Assembly (NCBI RefSeq): GCF_041296385.1
Contig: NC_091020.1
Span: 32,692,001-32,756,000, forward strand
Source: Aphelocoma coerulescens
Lineage: Eukaryota; Chordata; Aves; Passeriformes; Corvidae
Direction: 5' to 3'
DNA length: 64,000 nt
Position numbers and translations under genes: made by a program. The number at the start of each line of letters is the position of its first letter. Position 1 is the first letter of the stretch. Positions 13,801-26,906 of this stretch are shown here, one piece after another. The notes beneath the pieces are model-generated. The model was given only the letters and a program-made list of their open reading frames with translations. It did no database searches and was not told the DNA's origin.

Positions 13801-16800
13801 AGATATATTATGGTGCCATAAAGGAGGCTGATTATTTATTTAGAAGAAATGAAATGTGGTTTAATGGAGCATGTGTTAGGCTCCAGGCCAGTGAATGAGT
13901 TCTGGTCTTTTGGGCTTCAGTGCAGATGCTCAGGGTTTTCAAAGGCAAATCAGTGTCAACTCATGAGCCCTTTAAAAGCTCATCTTGGCTCTTCCCCAGC
14001 TCCTCTGCTGGCTGAATTGCAGCCCTTTGCCTGACTCTCCTACCACTTGAGATCGGAGAAAAATGGGCTCCAGCTCTTGATGAGCTCCTTAGTCCTGCTG
14101 GACTCTAAACACAAGGCTCTCAAAACTTCACTTGCAGCCAGCAGAAGCCTTGCCCATGGGAGCCAGAGCTGCCGTCCAAGAAAGTGTTTCCCACACACTT
14201 GTGAGCACCCCAGAGGCACTGATGGATACGTCAGAGTAATGTTTGACCTTGCCCAAAATCTGGGCAGTGCAGCACCACCCCTGTGCTGCCCACGGTGCAG
14301 GTTCCCGGCACAGGTTTTGCTCAGCACTGGGCATCGCTCCCACTACTATGGATTGGGATGTCTTAAGGGAATTAAGTCTAAAACTTCAGTTTCTCATGTC
14401 TCTCCAAGTTCTCACTGCGCTCTCCAGCAATCCCTCCACCACAGGGATGGTGCCCTGGTCAGAGATGAAAAGGAGCATGTATCAAAATGAAACCATGCCG
14501 CTGGGGAATAAAGTCACGTAGCTATGGGAAAAACATGTGTCTGTGAAGACTTCCCTTGACTTTAGAACACGCATTCTGCTCATTATAAACTGTCTTTTTA
14601 TATAACTTGACCCAACAACATCTGCAAAATTCTTGCCTTTTTGATACAGCTATGAATAGGTCACTGTTTGTTTCTGATTAAGCCTGATTCATTTATCATT
14701 CTGGTCAGCCTTTCATTCCTGTAAATACATTTACCCTCTAGTTTCTCAGTATTTCAAATACATGTTTCATAGTAATTCTGAGGTCAGGAGTCAGTCTGCC
14801 AAAAACCATGTGCACATTTCTACAGCATAAAGTTTATATTTTTTTTGCTTAAAAAAATGGCAGTGTGCTTGTACTAAATCACAATTTTGAAAGGAAATTT
14901 ATGGTAATCATTTCTGTAAAAGCTTTAGGTAATGGTTGGTTGAGTGTTTAAGTGTAAACTGTTCCTAGGGATAGTTCAATGAAAGCCCTGTTCAATTACT
15001 TGCAAAATTATAAGATTGATATACTGTAGGAAGTTTAAAACATTTAGGCATAGCCATTAGTAGATAAAATGCACAGGTAAAAAGCTCCCAAGTTCACGCA
15101 CATCGATTTTCATGTCTTCTTACACAGAAGCCAATTTTAAAGCAGAGTTAAGGCTGAAGTACATTTTGTCAGAATCCAGAGCCTGCTGGCTAAATAAAAT
15201 CAAATCTGAAAGAGCCTAAGAAACCCAGTGACATCCCTGTCCATATGATAAAAATCAGCAGGGGTAGGGAGGAGAGATGTGTGTCGGGACACTGGAGGAG
15301 AGGACACGTGCTCCTTGGCTGCCATCCTGCCCACTGGGCAGCTGACCCCCAGTCCTGGCTCGCCCCAGGGGATGGCCAGGAGGACGTGGGAAGGAGCTGG
15401 GAGCCCCACAGGGGGTGGGAATAAGGGCCAGACACAACTCTGTAAGCCTGATTACTTGGCTGCTCAGAGAACAGCTCTGTTTGTCACAAGATTTCCACTT
15501 GGGGCATTGACTTTCTGGTTTCTGTGTATTTCCCAAACTCATTTTGTTTCTTGCACCCACCCAGGAGGTCAGATGCAGGTTGGCCCTGCTGTGGGATGCA
15601 CAGGGATGAGACAGGAGCTGCTCCAAGGGCTCAGGGGACTCGTTAATCCCCAGCTCCAGCACCAGCTTGTGCCCATTTCACAGGTCTCTGCTCAAGCTGC
15701 CCTAAAACCAAGCGACCACATCACTTCTCCAACCAGTGTTGGACTAATTTTGGCTTGACAATGGAGGTGAAAAATGAGTGGCCTCTTCTCTGCACAGCTG
15801 CCCTCTGATCTCGGTATGATTTCATCTGTATTTCTAGAAAACTAGACGTTTCCAGAAATATCTGACTAAGTAATCTCTTCATGGCTCTTCAGCAACCCCA
15901 GTGGCTCCTACCACTCAGCCTGTTTGTTAAAATTAGCAAAACATTGCATGAACGCTAAGACAGTTCTCAGCGTGGCGTTGTGCTACGTGAGTTCAGCTAA
16001 AGGGTGTTTTAACCAACACAAACTAAACTAACCTTCCAAGAACGGTCCGTGGGCAAGGCTGGGAAGCTGCAAGAAACATGAGGTAGCTGCTGGGAGAATG
16101 CAGACTGATGTCGGAAACATTTGTCCATCTGTAAACAAACAAACAGCCCGACACCCAAACCAGGCCAGTCTGGTGGAAAATGTCAAAGTCATGACCTTCA
16201 TCAAATGAAAGAAAACAGATTACACAGCAGCAACACTCACCGTTTTCCGTATCTCTGGGCACGCCGTGCTGGCTTTACGGGCTTCTCCAGGGGAGATGAA
16301 CTGAAGTGACCATGCTAGGTTCCAGTGAAGCTTTCTCATTTCACAATCACCATCTGAAAGGGGGCAACCCAGTCTCTGTTTTTGTTTTCTTCCTGGTGAT
16401 CTTCTCTGTTTGTATGTCTGCTCCATAATTTCCTTTCTGGTTTTTTTGTTTTTACTTCTCCTTTCTCCTCCTTTCCTCTCCTATTTTACCATTTTCGTTT
16501 CATTTTTGCTGTTCAGCTCTCTCACTCCCTTAGAGCTCTAGATCTGTACTCTTTAAAACTAAGTCCTTAATCCAGCACTGTTATTTACACATGCATTTGT
16601 TGAAGCAGCTGAGCTTAATATGCCACTTCCCATTCACTGTATCATATTCCCCAGCTACAAACAGGCCCATAGCCTACTGCAAACATAAAAAAAAAATCCC
16701 CTCACATGTATTTAAAGTCTTTCAGGCTTTCACGTGGCTGAATTAACTTATTAGACACGATAACTCAACCAGATGCAATTGCTCAGCCTTACCTTTAGTT

Positions 16801-19800
16801 CTGCTGAGGAACAGCCCCACCAGGATAAAGCCCTCTTTATTTCAGCCAGGCATAGAGTGAGTGTCTCATTGTTGTGGCCACAGCTTTGAATAAATAATCA
16901 TCTAAGATAGCATACTTCCAATTTTGATTTCAGATGCCTTGCTCCCTTCCAAGTAATGGTGTTCAGAGTTGAGCTGCAGGAGAGGGATATTTTCAAATTT
17001 TGCAAACAGGAATCCTTTTTGCACGTCTGACCTTGGTGCGTCTGGATGAATCTTGGTGTTTTGACAAAGCTGGTGTGTCTGTGAACAAGTGTGCATACCC
17101 AAAATCATATTGTAGCTCTCGGAATCATATCACAGCTCCTTCACAGACTCTCACTATGGCCCCAGACCTTCCTGGATTTCAGTGCTACTCAGACGGGGGG
17201 GAGATGCTCCAGAGGGAAAGTCTCATTGTCAACAACCAGGGACGTCCAGTCCCTTTTCTCCAGCTGCCCCTGGGATAACACCCCCTCAGAGCCTTCTCTG
17301 CTGGGAATTCATCCCCAACCCTCCTGTGCTGTCCACGGGAAAAAAGCTGAATCCCAACCTCAGCAACTTCTGCTGACCCTGTTCACCTCCAGCAACGCAA
17401 ACACCGAGCAAAGCGGAGGTGGAAAGCCGAGCTTTGCGTTAAGCAAGAGCTTGTGGACCCTGCAAAGGAATGTTTGTTTGCATGCTGCTCGCCCTGGCAT
17501 GCCTGTGCATGTTTGTGCTGCATTCCCGAGGGAAGCTGGGTTCGGGGGAGCCGTGTGGGAAGCTGGCTGCTCCATTCCTTTCTTTGATAAAGCAGTGGTT
17601 GAGTCCACCTAGGAGAGAACTGCTTTTGCGGTCTTTGTTTTGGCAAGGCGGCTCTGCAAGAGTAAATTGAGTTGCTTGCTTTGTAATCTGGGATGATTTT
17701 CAAATCTCCTTCTGCTTTTTGAAGTTAGTTGGAGTAATTAAAGTTGCAGAGAGGTGATAAGTAGCAAAAGGCAAATTTCGGGCTACAGGCAGTCTGCATG
17801 TGCCTGGGATCTGCGTGGTGAAGCTAAAGGAGGACAAGCTACTGGGGTTATAACAGCTAAGGAGAGGCAAACACAGACTGTTCCTTTGTAGGGAAAATAA
17901 AGAGGTGCAATTCTGCCTCTTTGGACTTGAACTCATGCAGGTAAGGTGGAGCAGGGGGACAGAAGCTCTGGTGCCCTGCTGCACCTGTAGGGATGGTGTA
18001 GGAGCTTTATGAACGGAGTGCTCATCGCCCCAGCCTGAAGCCAGCCTGGCCAGAGACACCCCAATATGGACACCCCTGTACAGACAGCTCACCCAGAGAG
18101 CACCTCCAGGGCAGAGGGAGCTCAGCAGATGATGCAGCTTGCACTTACCCTCAAGTTCAGACCTTGTCATGAAGACAAAAGCCTTGGGGGAATTAAGAGG
18201 ATTTTTTTTTGTTTGTTTGCTTAGCTTGTGGGAGTTTAATGTTTAATCATTGCAGAGGAGTGAGTGGGTTACTCATATAATTGTTAGCCATGATTTCTGC
18301 CTTTTTTTCCTTTTGTCCTTTGTTCTTCCTTATCGCAGCTCTCGCATTTTTGTGGACTAAATTGGCTTCCTATCATGGCCCACTGGTCCTTGATTTCTCA
18401 GCAAACTGCAATTTTATAGCCTTCACAAGAGTCTCTTCATTTAAAGAACTCAAGTTAAGGGCACAGGAGTCAGGAACTGCTTGGATGGCTCCATAACCCG
18501 CCAGGAGGAGGATACTTCCCCAGCAGACAGCCACCCATCCAGAGGGGTTCCCCTCACTGTGGGTACCACTCCTCCTGCAGATCAGGAGCCCTCTCCATAA
18601 CCTGCTCCCAGCCTTCACCCAGGAGAAGCAACGCTGAAATTCCAGAAAATATGGTTCTTGATTTCTCAAAGGAAAGAGGAGCAAAAGGAAAAAATAATAG
18701 TTTAACTCCAAACAAGGGAACAGTTTGCTGTTAAGATTTTAGGACAGCTTTCTATCCAAAAACTGTATCTTAAAAATAATTTAAAAATTATCCCTACAGC
18801 TGTAAAACAATGCATGGACCCAGAAATAAACTTGCAACTAAATGAGGGAACCCTGCAGGGGTCTTCCCTAAAGGGCAGGTTTGTGCCCAGCACAGCTCAG
18901 GGTTCTCCCCCCAGCACAGGTTCTCCTCTGTTCTCTCCCAGACACAAAAAACCAGCTGCTCTGTTTTGTCCTTGGTTCAGCCACTCTTTTTTCCTTTAGA
19001 AATGTCAGATCTGGCTGTGGTTTGCCACTGCCAACCGCCCTGATAGGCTTTTAATGGAGAGAGACAAATCTATTTGATGATTTTGACTACTCTTGCTGGT
19101 TAATAATTAATTCAAAACAGGACCATGAGATACTTCTATTGAGCTCTTATTGGTTTTAACAAAACTGAAGGATGCTTTTAACAAAACTATAACTCAGTTA
19201 ATCTCTGTAAAAAGGAAGGATGCCTCTTAATTGCCATCAGATATTTATTTCATTTTTTTAAACATTGAATCAGCTCTATTTCTATCCTTTCTAAACCTTT
19301 GTGTTAGTGGTTCACAAGACACTATTTAATATCTGCAGAGGTATTTTCCTAGAAGGGAAGTCACTCCCAGTCAGGCACATGCCTCATTCCACTACAACTG
19401 CTTGTAAATATTTCTAACGTGTGATGAACCTGCCAAATGATCCAAAGGATAAGTCAGTTCTGGGGTTTTCTTCCCAAGACAAAGCAGGATTGACAGAAGC
19501 AGTCATCTTTTCATCATTAATATCAGAATTGCACTAAAAAAAAAAAAATGATGCATTTCATAGCTTAGCTATCTACAGAATAAAAATGAAAAATCCTGAA
19601 ATTCCACAGAACAGTGCAGTGCACCTTCTGGAAATGTTGTCATTCCAGACACCAGGAGAAATGAAAATCCAATCCCCTTACCATGGAAAATGGGTGTCTA
19701 CCTTTGAAAAATAAAGCCACCAGGCTAACTTAGAGAAATGTTATGGCTGGATGAGCAGTAGCTGGATGGCAAAGGTAGCATTTGGCATGAGAACAGCTGT

Positions 19801-21961
19801 CAACATCTGTCCCCCTCAGGATGACAGATGGCAGGGAGCAGCCGCCAGCGCTGTCACTGCTGGAGCAGAGGTGCAGCTGACCTGGCAATGCTGCTGTTTA
19901 CACAACCCCTCGGAGCTACTGCCACAACCTGTGGAGCTGGTTTTAGCAGGAGTGGAAAATCTGTGGAGAGCAAGGAAATGCTGAGAAGCCAGACAAGCTG
20001 GAGCAATATCTGGAGCGGCGCTGGGTGCGTTGTCAGTGAAGTAATTTTCAGCAGCAGTTCAATTCCATCCATGTTCAGCCCTGAGTGTACAGGTTGATGG
20101 CAACAGAGCTTGGAAAAAGGGCTCCAGAGGAAACTTCTTGTCTCCTAAAGCATCCTTGGGGACCAAGAAGGAGAGGCCAGGATTGCTTTCATGCCCTGTG
20201 GCAGGCACTGGCTGTGCTCCAGGCACAGGGGCTGCTATCTCCATGTAAAATCCTGTTCCCCACCTCAGCAGGGTCAGAGCTGGTTCTGGCTCCAGGTCTC
20301 TCCCCCTCAGTGATAAATCCAGGGTTGATTTCAGATAGGAACTGTTGGCAGCAGGGGATTTTATGGGTCATGTCATAACTGCATCCATTACCATAAGAAT
20401 ATACTAAGAGAACTTTATTCCTACACTGACTTAAAAAAATATAAATACCAGAGATATTGTAATAAAGACACTAGTTTTTAAATTGGAAAGACCCAATTTG
20501 GGTAGCTTTTGATGACAAAATATTCACAATTGATTTACAAGCAGTAACCCATTGTGTAATGTGCACCATGTGCAAAGGCTGTGGCTTCCTACACTAAAAG
20601 TCAGAGCAGTTGGAAGTTACAAAAACTGAAATTTGGTCGAGTGTGGGATCAAATTTTGAGCTGCTTTAATTCCAGCAACCAGTTTTAATCTTTCCTCCAA
20701 GGTAAATAAAAGGGAACATTACTGAAGGCAGCAGAGTTTTTGGGGGATGGCAAAAAGGAGGTAAAAAAAGCAAATCATTCTGGGAGTTCCTGGGAGCTCT
20801 TCAGAAGTGATGAGGTAGGAAAAATGGGGATTGTCCAAAAAGGATGACAGGCATTTCACCCAAGAAACGGGAATTATTAGGGCTGAAGGGAGCTCAGTTT
20901 TTCTGCTCAGAAACCAACCTAAGACATTACAAAATAATTTCTCTGAAGGAGATGTAGAACAGCACTCAAGGAACAACCGGGGAAGGGGACACCAACAGGC
21001 TAAAATGCCATTTGGGAATGTCTCCAGAGCCTCCTCATTTCACACACTTTCTAAATCTAAACATTCAAAGATTTTTGCATTCCTTCTAGATACTCTGAAA
21101 TGGTAACAAAATTTATATTTTCCTTTCTAAATGTAGGCACAGAGTTGGGTTTTGGGGTTTTTTTTGGCTATCTACTTCAAGTTGTGTCATGTAATATGGT
21201 GGATTTTATAGAGATATCCTTATCTTTTAATAAATCTTTATTAATTGCTTATTTTATTTTATGAGCTTAAAAGTTACAATGTTAGCTGTTAGCCAGGGCC
21301 TCCATACACTCCAACTCTTGAACATTTTTTTAATGGCTGTGTGGGTGACAGAATCACATGGCAGTGAAGGAGCCAAGGTGTTTTCTCTGGAGCTCATGCC
21401 AGTTTTGGGCTTTAACTCTGCCTCTGTGCCAGCTCAGAGTTCCAGGTAATACCTGAACTGGCACAACACCTGCCAGGGCAAGAGTGGGCTGGGAAAAATG
21501 TTAACCCCATCTGAAATTATCAGCTGAGGTTTTGCTGGTGCTGTCCTGTGTGTCACAGGGCTGGGGCAGTTTTTACCTTTCACTGGGAGCTGCTGTAGTT
21601 CCTCCTCTGATGTAAAACACCACATTTTGGGCACTGCTGCTTGGATCTCCACCTGCAGAGCTGTTCTGCCTGTGAAAAAAAGTTGATCTAGGGCACCTAG
21701 ATGTGTGGGCATCCCCGTGGGGTACATCCATAGATGGGTACCAGTGAGAGGGGTTGAGGGCTGGTGGCACCAGCAGTGGGACTCTCACCACTGAGGACAC
21801 TGCTTTGACCAGGTGGAGAAAGCAGAGTGCCATCACCAAGGGATTCCCCAGCTTGGCAAATATCAGCCACAGCTAAGTCAGAAGGGTGTGCCAAGGGCAG
21901 GGCATTGCCATGTACTTCGAGGTCTCGCTATAACTGAATTAAAGCTTTTTTGCTTTCACCC
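7854..21961. other. Gene-free intergenic DNA, middle part
   Basis: No exon-like unit, RNA gene or intact mobile element was recognised. Longer open frames at 14047-14490, 15279-15758 and 17091-17612 have no recognisable domain and sit in locally GC-richer DNA where stops are rarer. A 13-bp inverted repeat with homeodomain-type cores at 10137-10189 is described separately. A short A-run lies near 19537-19548. Confidence 0.55.
10137..10189. promoter_or_regulatory. Inverted repeat with TAATTA cores, possible homeodomain element
   Basis: The arm TGCCATTTAATTA at 10137-10149 is perfectly complementary to TAATTAAATGGCA at 10177-10189, with a 27-bp spacer. TAATTA is the classical homeodomain core. 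The arms are seen directly in the sequence; a regulatory role is inferred, and chance occurrence in AT-rich DNA is possible. Confidence 0.35.
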
Positions 21962-22045
21962 TGTCGTGGTTGAACCCCAGCCAAGCCCTACACGGCTCAC
22001 TCCCCACCATGGAGACAGGGGAGAGAATCCAAAGGGTAAAAGCAT
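21962..22045 (+). mobile_element. Probable LTR remnant of an avian endogenous retrovirus
   Basis: The stretch begins TGTCGTGGTTGAACCCCAGC and continues with CTCACTCCCC and GGGGAGAGAATC blocks before GGGTAAAA. This order matches, as I remember it, the start of a common avian LTR. Only about 80 bp is recognisable. No second LTR, gag, pol or env frame is nearby, so this is a degraded or solo fragment. The right boundary is uncertain. Confidence 0.5.
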
Positions 22046-22710
22046 GTCTGTTGAATTCATTTAGTCCATGACTTCGGGCTCCATCTGTTCTGGTGGTCAC
22101 TCAGGACAGGAGAGGTGGTGTTTGGAGGGAGCTCCTGTGCCCCAAAGCCAGCTCAGGTCAGGTCACTGCTGCACTGCCACTGCTTCTTTTAAGGCTTCTC
22201 CTCCATTGGTTCAGGTCGTTCCTGCTGTAGTAATTCCTGTGAAATACAGCTCAAATCATGGCTTATAACAATTTAAAAGGCACATCCAGTACAATCTCCA
22301 GCCCTGGTCCTTTGAGGACTGGGACTTACAGCAAAGTATGATGTTATAGCTCCCAGTAAAAAGCACAAATGAGAGCAGCTTCAATTCCCAGCTTTACTCT
22401 GCACTGTACTAGCTAATATAAATGTAAATTATCTCTGTAACACAGCGCATAGTGAAATATTAAACAAACAAAACACACAAAATAGTGAGCCTCTGCCTCC
22501 CATCCTGCCCAATGACAGCAGCAAGGCACTGTCCTGACCTGACTGCAGCAGCCGTGTGAGCTGAAAGCCCCCCGGGCGGTTTGCATATATTTCAGTGCAG
22601 AATACGCCCTTTCCTGAAGAAGATTAAGCTCTCATCTTTTAAGCTTTGAAATGAAATGAAAGTATTTCTATTTTTTTATTGCAGGGACACTGTATTTTAA
22701 AGACAACTCC

Positions 22711-22738
22711 CTTTTTTTTTTTTTTTTTTTTTTTTTTA
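22711..22738. repeat. Poly(T) tract
   Basis: An uninterrupted run of about 28 T. No target-site duplication or retroelement body was recognised next to it, so it may be a simple mononucleotide repeat. Confidence 0.85.
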
Positions 22739-23680
22739 ATGTGGAATGGTTTTAGGTTAAAATAGACAAAAGGGAATAAGAGGGCTTTTTCGGGTTTTTT
22801 GCTAATAAACTTTATATCTAGAAAGATGGAAGCAGAATAAAAATGCACTGTTTGGTAGAAAATGAGGAATCACCATATGTATTTTAGTATAATGCTATGC
22901 ACATAGGAATGAGGAAAACAACTGCAACATAAGAATATTAAACTCCTAACGAACTCAAAGTGTTTAAATATGGCTTTCAGGGAAACAGAGTACTTAAAAG
23001 GCTGGGAAATCACTTCATCACTGTATATCAGTACTTATCCACAGCAGCTACATCAGGGTGCTTTTCTACTTCAATATCAAATTAATAACAAGATCCAATG
23101 ACTGGCAGCTCAAGCTGAATGAATTCAACCTCCATGTGAGATTAAATTCCCAAGCTCTGTCAACATCATTTCATCAGAAGAGATGAAGTTTTAGCTTTAA
23201 AATGCATATTGCAAATATGCTTTAGAGCAGCTTTTGAATTAAACCGTCTGCTCGTCCGTGCCGGGGTTTTAATGCTCCTGCTCCTCTCCTTCCCGTGGGA
23301 GGCACGGAGAGGATTCATCTGCGCTGCCCTCGAGGTGCCCATCACATGCAGAGTTCTGCTGTAAGGCACTGACTGGAGGGAAACCTTCTGCAGTGCTTTA
23401 GCTGATTACCTGCAGGGATGGAGAGGATGTTTGTCCTTCGCTACCCGTTAGGCTCGCTCAGGAATCAGTGTCATCTTCTCGAGCTTCAGCAACTGGCCAT
23501 AAACAAGGGTCTGCTCCAGAGGGGGACAGGACAACCTCATTTCTCGGAGTCTGTCGTGCTCACATGCTTCAGTCACAGAACTGGCAACCCTGAAGTAGCA
23601 AGGGTTGTTCTTCCCCAGGTCACACTGGTGGGAGCCTTGGGGAAATTTTGGTTTCTCTCTCTCTGTTATGGCAAATAATT

Positions 23681-23708
23681 TAATTAGGTAATAAATACTA
23701 CCTAATTA
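23681..23708. promoter_or_regulatory. Inverted repeat TAATTAGGTA / TACCTAATTA
   Basis: Perfect 10-bp arms at 23681-23690 and 23699-23708 surround an 8-bp spacer. Each arm holds a TAATTA homeodomain core, giving a divergently paired site. Function is inferred only. Confidence 0.35.
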
Positions 23709-26392
23709 GCCCCATGCCACTGCAGTAAACTCATACATTCATCCTCTGGGATGAAGTTTAATGACTGAAAAGCTTTCCTTGGTTGCTCACACTGAAGGCG
23801 TCAGCAGAGTAATGGCCTTGCCTGGTCACAGCCTCTGAGAAAAGTAGTCCCATTGAGGTCAGCAACACCCCTCTTAAAATAGTGCACAGGAGGCATACTG
23901 CATGTGGATGGAATTTGCAATATTGAACCCATAAAAACAGAATATAGTGACAGCATTTTGCTCTGCACTCAGTAATTCACTGGCCAGGCTTTTTTTCCTG
24001 TTTTCCACGGCAACATAACTGTTGGTTTTAACAAAACCGTTTTGTCCAAGGCCGAATTAATTTCTTTAGAGCAATGAACTGAGGTTTTGTTCATAGCTCT
24101 TTATTTCTGCATACCTATAAAGCTGCTGAACTTCCTCAGCTGGGTAAAATTATCCATCATGAAAATACCATTAGAAAAGCAATATTTTGGAATTTTTGGA
24201 TATTTCTGCTTCTTTGCCAAGACATGAAATCTGTGTGTTTATATATACAAGATATGTATGTGATTTGCATGTTTATATTTATATTTGTATGTTGACATTT
24301 ATATGGATAGATACATGCTACTCCTCTGGTACTACTGTTCCACTGGGAGCTTCCATACACGGGAAATAAACACTTGTTCCTAAGGGTGCATATTGCTGCA
24401 GGTCACTCACTAAATGTTATTTATTAAAAACTGTATTCTGAGCAACTGCAATCCCAGTAGGAATTGATGTCCAAACCCTCCTACCTGTCTCAGTGATGAG
24501 AATCACAAGCAGGTCCTGAGTAAAAGGTTGGCACAGCAGGGGCCTGCCAACATTTTCTGCCAGACATGAAGACTCTTGTGGGGATACCTGCCAGCATTTG
24601 AAAATTATGGATAGAGACAACTGGAGAGGAAATAAGTGCCTGTCTCATAATTCTGCTGGAATATACTGGGCCCTGAACCAATTTCTACACTGAAGTCAGT
24701 GGCATTGCATGGAGAAGAAGCCAGTGCAGAATTTATACTTGAATATTTTTAGACATGGCAGGGTAGGTAAAATATAGATTCTGTCCTTTGTAATCTCTGC
24801 ATGCCTACTTTGTGCTGCAGAATAGGAAGGTCCCTGGATGACCCAGTCACTTCACACCCGAAGTTTACCTGTTTGTCATCACAATCACTTTCAGCTGTTG
24901 CATTTGCACGTTCCCCGGAGAAGAATACTGAAAATACTGAGCTGTTTTGAAGCCAGGGAGCTCAGCTGAGCTTTAAGCAGCCTCTGTAGCACTACAGTTC
25001 ATAAAACTAGGAGCAGCATTGTACTGAGAGCACCTCTTATTCAAGAGATAACTTAGAATTATTATTATTAGAGATAACTTTATTTATGTCTCGGACATCA
25101 AAGATTCACAACTCCTCATTTTTTGGTTCTCCACATGCAAATTTCATGAAAATACTTTTGTGAACAGCACAAAGGACAGAATATGTCTATATTAAAGTGT
25201 TTGTGTCTCAGCTTAAGTAAAGATAGTTCCTTATATACCTGATTGTCTCCTCGCTAAACTGGGAGAATAAGGCCATCCTAAAAGGAAAGTTGCAGTAGTG
25301 TTTCCTGATAGAAACTATGGTAAACTACAGTAGGAGGTTTGTTACCCAATTCCAATGAAATATACTCCTTCTTATAAATGTAACAATCTTTTTATCCTTT
25401 CCTGAGTCTTACTGTCAGAATATATGGTTATTCAAACCTTGTGTGGGAGGCTGGAGAAAATATTTGCAAGTTAAGGCATATCAGACTGTAGGCAGCTTGT
25501 AGATTCCATGTGTTGTGGAATGGCTTTTGCTTCTGTGGCTTTTTGAGTGCAAAAAGGGTGTATAATTTTGTAAAAGGCTGTTCCATGTGCAGTGTGATGG
25601 CAGGACACATCCTGCAGTCATTTAATAGCTGCCACAGTCCCAATAGTTCTGTCAGCATGAGAAATGTCACCTCCGAACTTCAGTGGGGGAGAGCCGTGGT
25701 GCTGCCCACTGTAAATCGTCTTGCATTAACTCCAGTGAAACACTGTTAAGTGAAAAACAACAACAAAAAAATGTATGAATAATTGTGAATGAAGTCCAAA
25801 CTGAAAAGCCTCCGGCTCGCGCAGCTGCAGAGTGTGTGACCTCTCCGGGCTTTGATAGGGAAGAGTTGCCATGGGAATGGTGCGGCATTGTTTGCGGCTG
25901 ACTTCAGCTTTTATTGTTGTGCTCTGATTACAGCTTTTGTTTCACTGTGAAGTATGGTTGTTACATGCCAGCTCGAAACAAAGATGCATTCGCAGGCAGC
26001 GGCGGAGTTCAAATGGTTTCTATAATTAGAGATATCACTGCTTTAAGGAAGGAAAAAAAAAATTCTGTGTTACTATTTCAGAAAACACAAAGTTTTTCAG
26101 TATAAATTGAATGTCTGCTTAGGAGAGAAGTAACTTCCCAGTAAAACTGGTTAAACATCACTATGGGAAATTGTCATTTGCCACTAGGACCGACAGCAAA
26201 AGGCTGTGAGGCAGCACCTGAGCCTCCAGGTGAAGACAGTTCAGCTGCGGGGTACAGAGAATTCGAGTTTTTTGCCACATTAGTAAAGTATACACAGACA
26301 TGTTATCAACATCGTGATTTACTACATCCTTAAAGCTTGTTAGCTCCAGGATGTCCTTGAGTAAGGGAAGCCAACTGTGCTATGTGTTCTAA

Positions 26393-26560
26393 GGGCACTG
26401 CTGACTCATATTTGATTTGCCATCAGCCAGGACCCCCCAGTCCCTTTCCAGAGCGTTGCTCTCCAGTGTCATTCCCCAGTCTGTCTGTACATCCAGGGTT
26501 GATCTATCCCAGGTGCAGAATCTGGCACTCAGCCTGTTAAACATCACATGGTTGGTGAAT
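26393..26560 (-). mobile_element. CR1 LINE internal fragment (antisense)
   Basis: The plus strand carries the complement of the CR1 region upstream of the 3' end: CTGACTCATATTTGATTTGC, CAGCCAGGACCCCCCAGTCC, then the CAGGTGCAGAATCTGGCACT and GCCTGTTAAACATCACATGG blocks. It is more divergent than the adjacent 3'-end fragment and lacks the sequence that should join them. The two pieces are therefore either separate insertions or one copy with a deletion. Confidence 0.75.
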
Positions 26561-26565
26561 GCCAG

Positions 26566-26818
26566 TTCATAGAAGCATAGATCACAAAAGTTTGGTTGGA
26601 AGGGACCTTAAAGCCCATCCAGTTCCACCCCCTGCCATGGGCAGGGACATTTTCCACTATCCCAGGTTGCTCCAAGCTCCAATGTCCAGCCTGGCCTTGG
26701 ACACTGCCAGGCATCCAGGGGCAGCCCCAGCTGCTCTGGGCACCCTGTGCCAGGGCCTCCCCACCCTCACAGGGAAGAATTTCTTCACAATGTGCAACAT
26801 TTCCTTCCCTGCTCGGGC
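26566..26818 (-). mobile_element. CR1 LINE 3'-end fragment (antisense) beside the PLEKHA1 promoter
   Basis: It starts with the degenerate CR1 tail (tcatagaagcatagatcac) followed by GTTTGGTTGGAAGGGACCTT, CACCCCCTGCCATGGGCAGG and CCTCACAGGGAAGAATTTCT. It is about 250 bp long and inserted on the minus strand. The end is roughly 40 bp from the first promoter motif of PLEKHA1. Plus-strand open frames across it are not genes. Confidence 0.92.
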
Positions 26819-26856
26819 CTCCCCATTAAAGACAAGATTAAAAGCCCAGTAATTGG

Positions 26857-26876
26857 ACTACAATTCCCATCATGCC
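26857..26876 (+). promoter_or_regulatory. ZNF143/THAP11 (SBS) motif 1
   Basis: ACTACAATTCCCATCATGCC closely follows the SBS consensus (ACTACAAYTCCCAGMATGC). Such motifs lie close to transcription starts of CpG-island genes and are bound by ZNF143 with THAP11/HCFC1. Confidence 0.75.
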
Positions 26877-26906
26877 CCTCCCTGCACCCCCCCCCTCCCG
26901 CGCCGC

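Larger units (their letters stand above)
22046..26392. other. Gene-free intergenic DNA, right part, up to the PLEKHA1 promoter
   Basis: No coding unit was recognised. It holds a long T-run (22711-22738), a 10-bp inverted repeat at 23681-23708 and a locally CpG-richer stretch around 25800-26000 with several ATTGTT/CTTTGTT-like SOX-type cores. The last is about 1 kb upstream of PLEKHA1 exon 1 and might be a distal promoter element; that is inference only. Confidence 0.5.

Noticed and set aside
14047..15758. Open frames of 147, 159 and 135 codons as possible genes
   Set aside because: No splice-bounded structure and no homology recognised, with competing frames on both strands.
17091..17612. 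Open frame of 173 codons in the gene-free region
   Set aside because: Overlapping open frames of similar length occur on both strands of this GC-richer stretch, and none has a known motif.
1..26392. BTBD16 or TACC2 exons expected upstream by human synteny
   Set aside because: No frame resembling the BTB domain of BTBD16 or the TACC coiled coil was found; the neighbour probably lies left of the window.
26559..26852. Plus-strand open frames upstream of PLEKHA1
   Set aside because: Same CR1 antisense sequence as at 7.3-7.9 kb; the translations match between the two copies because the repeat does.
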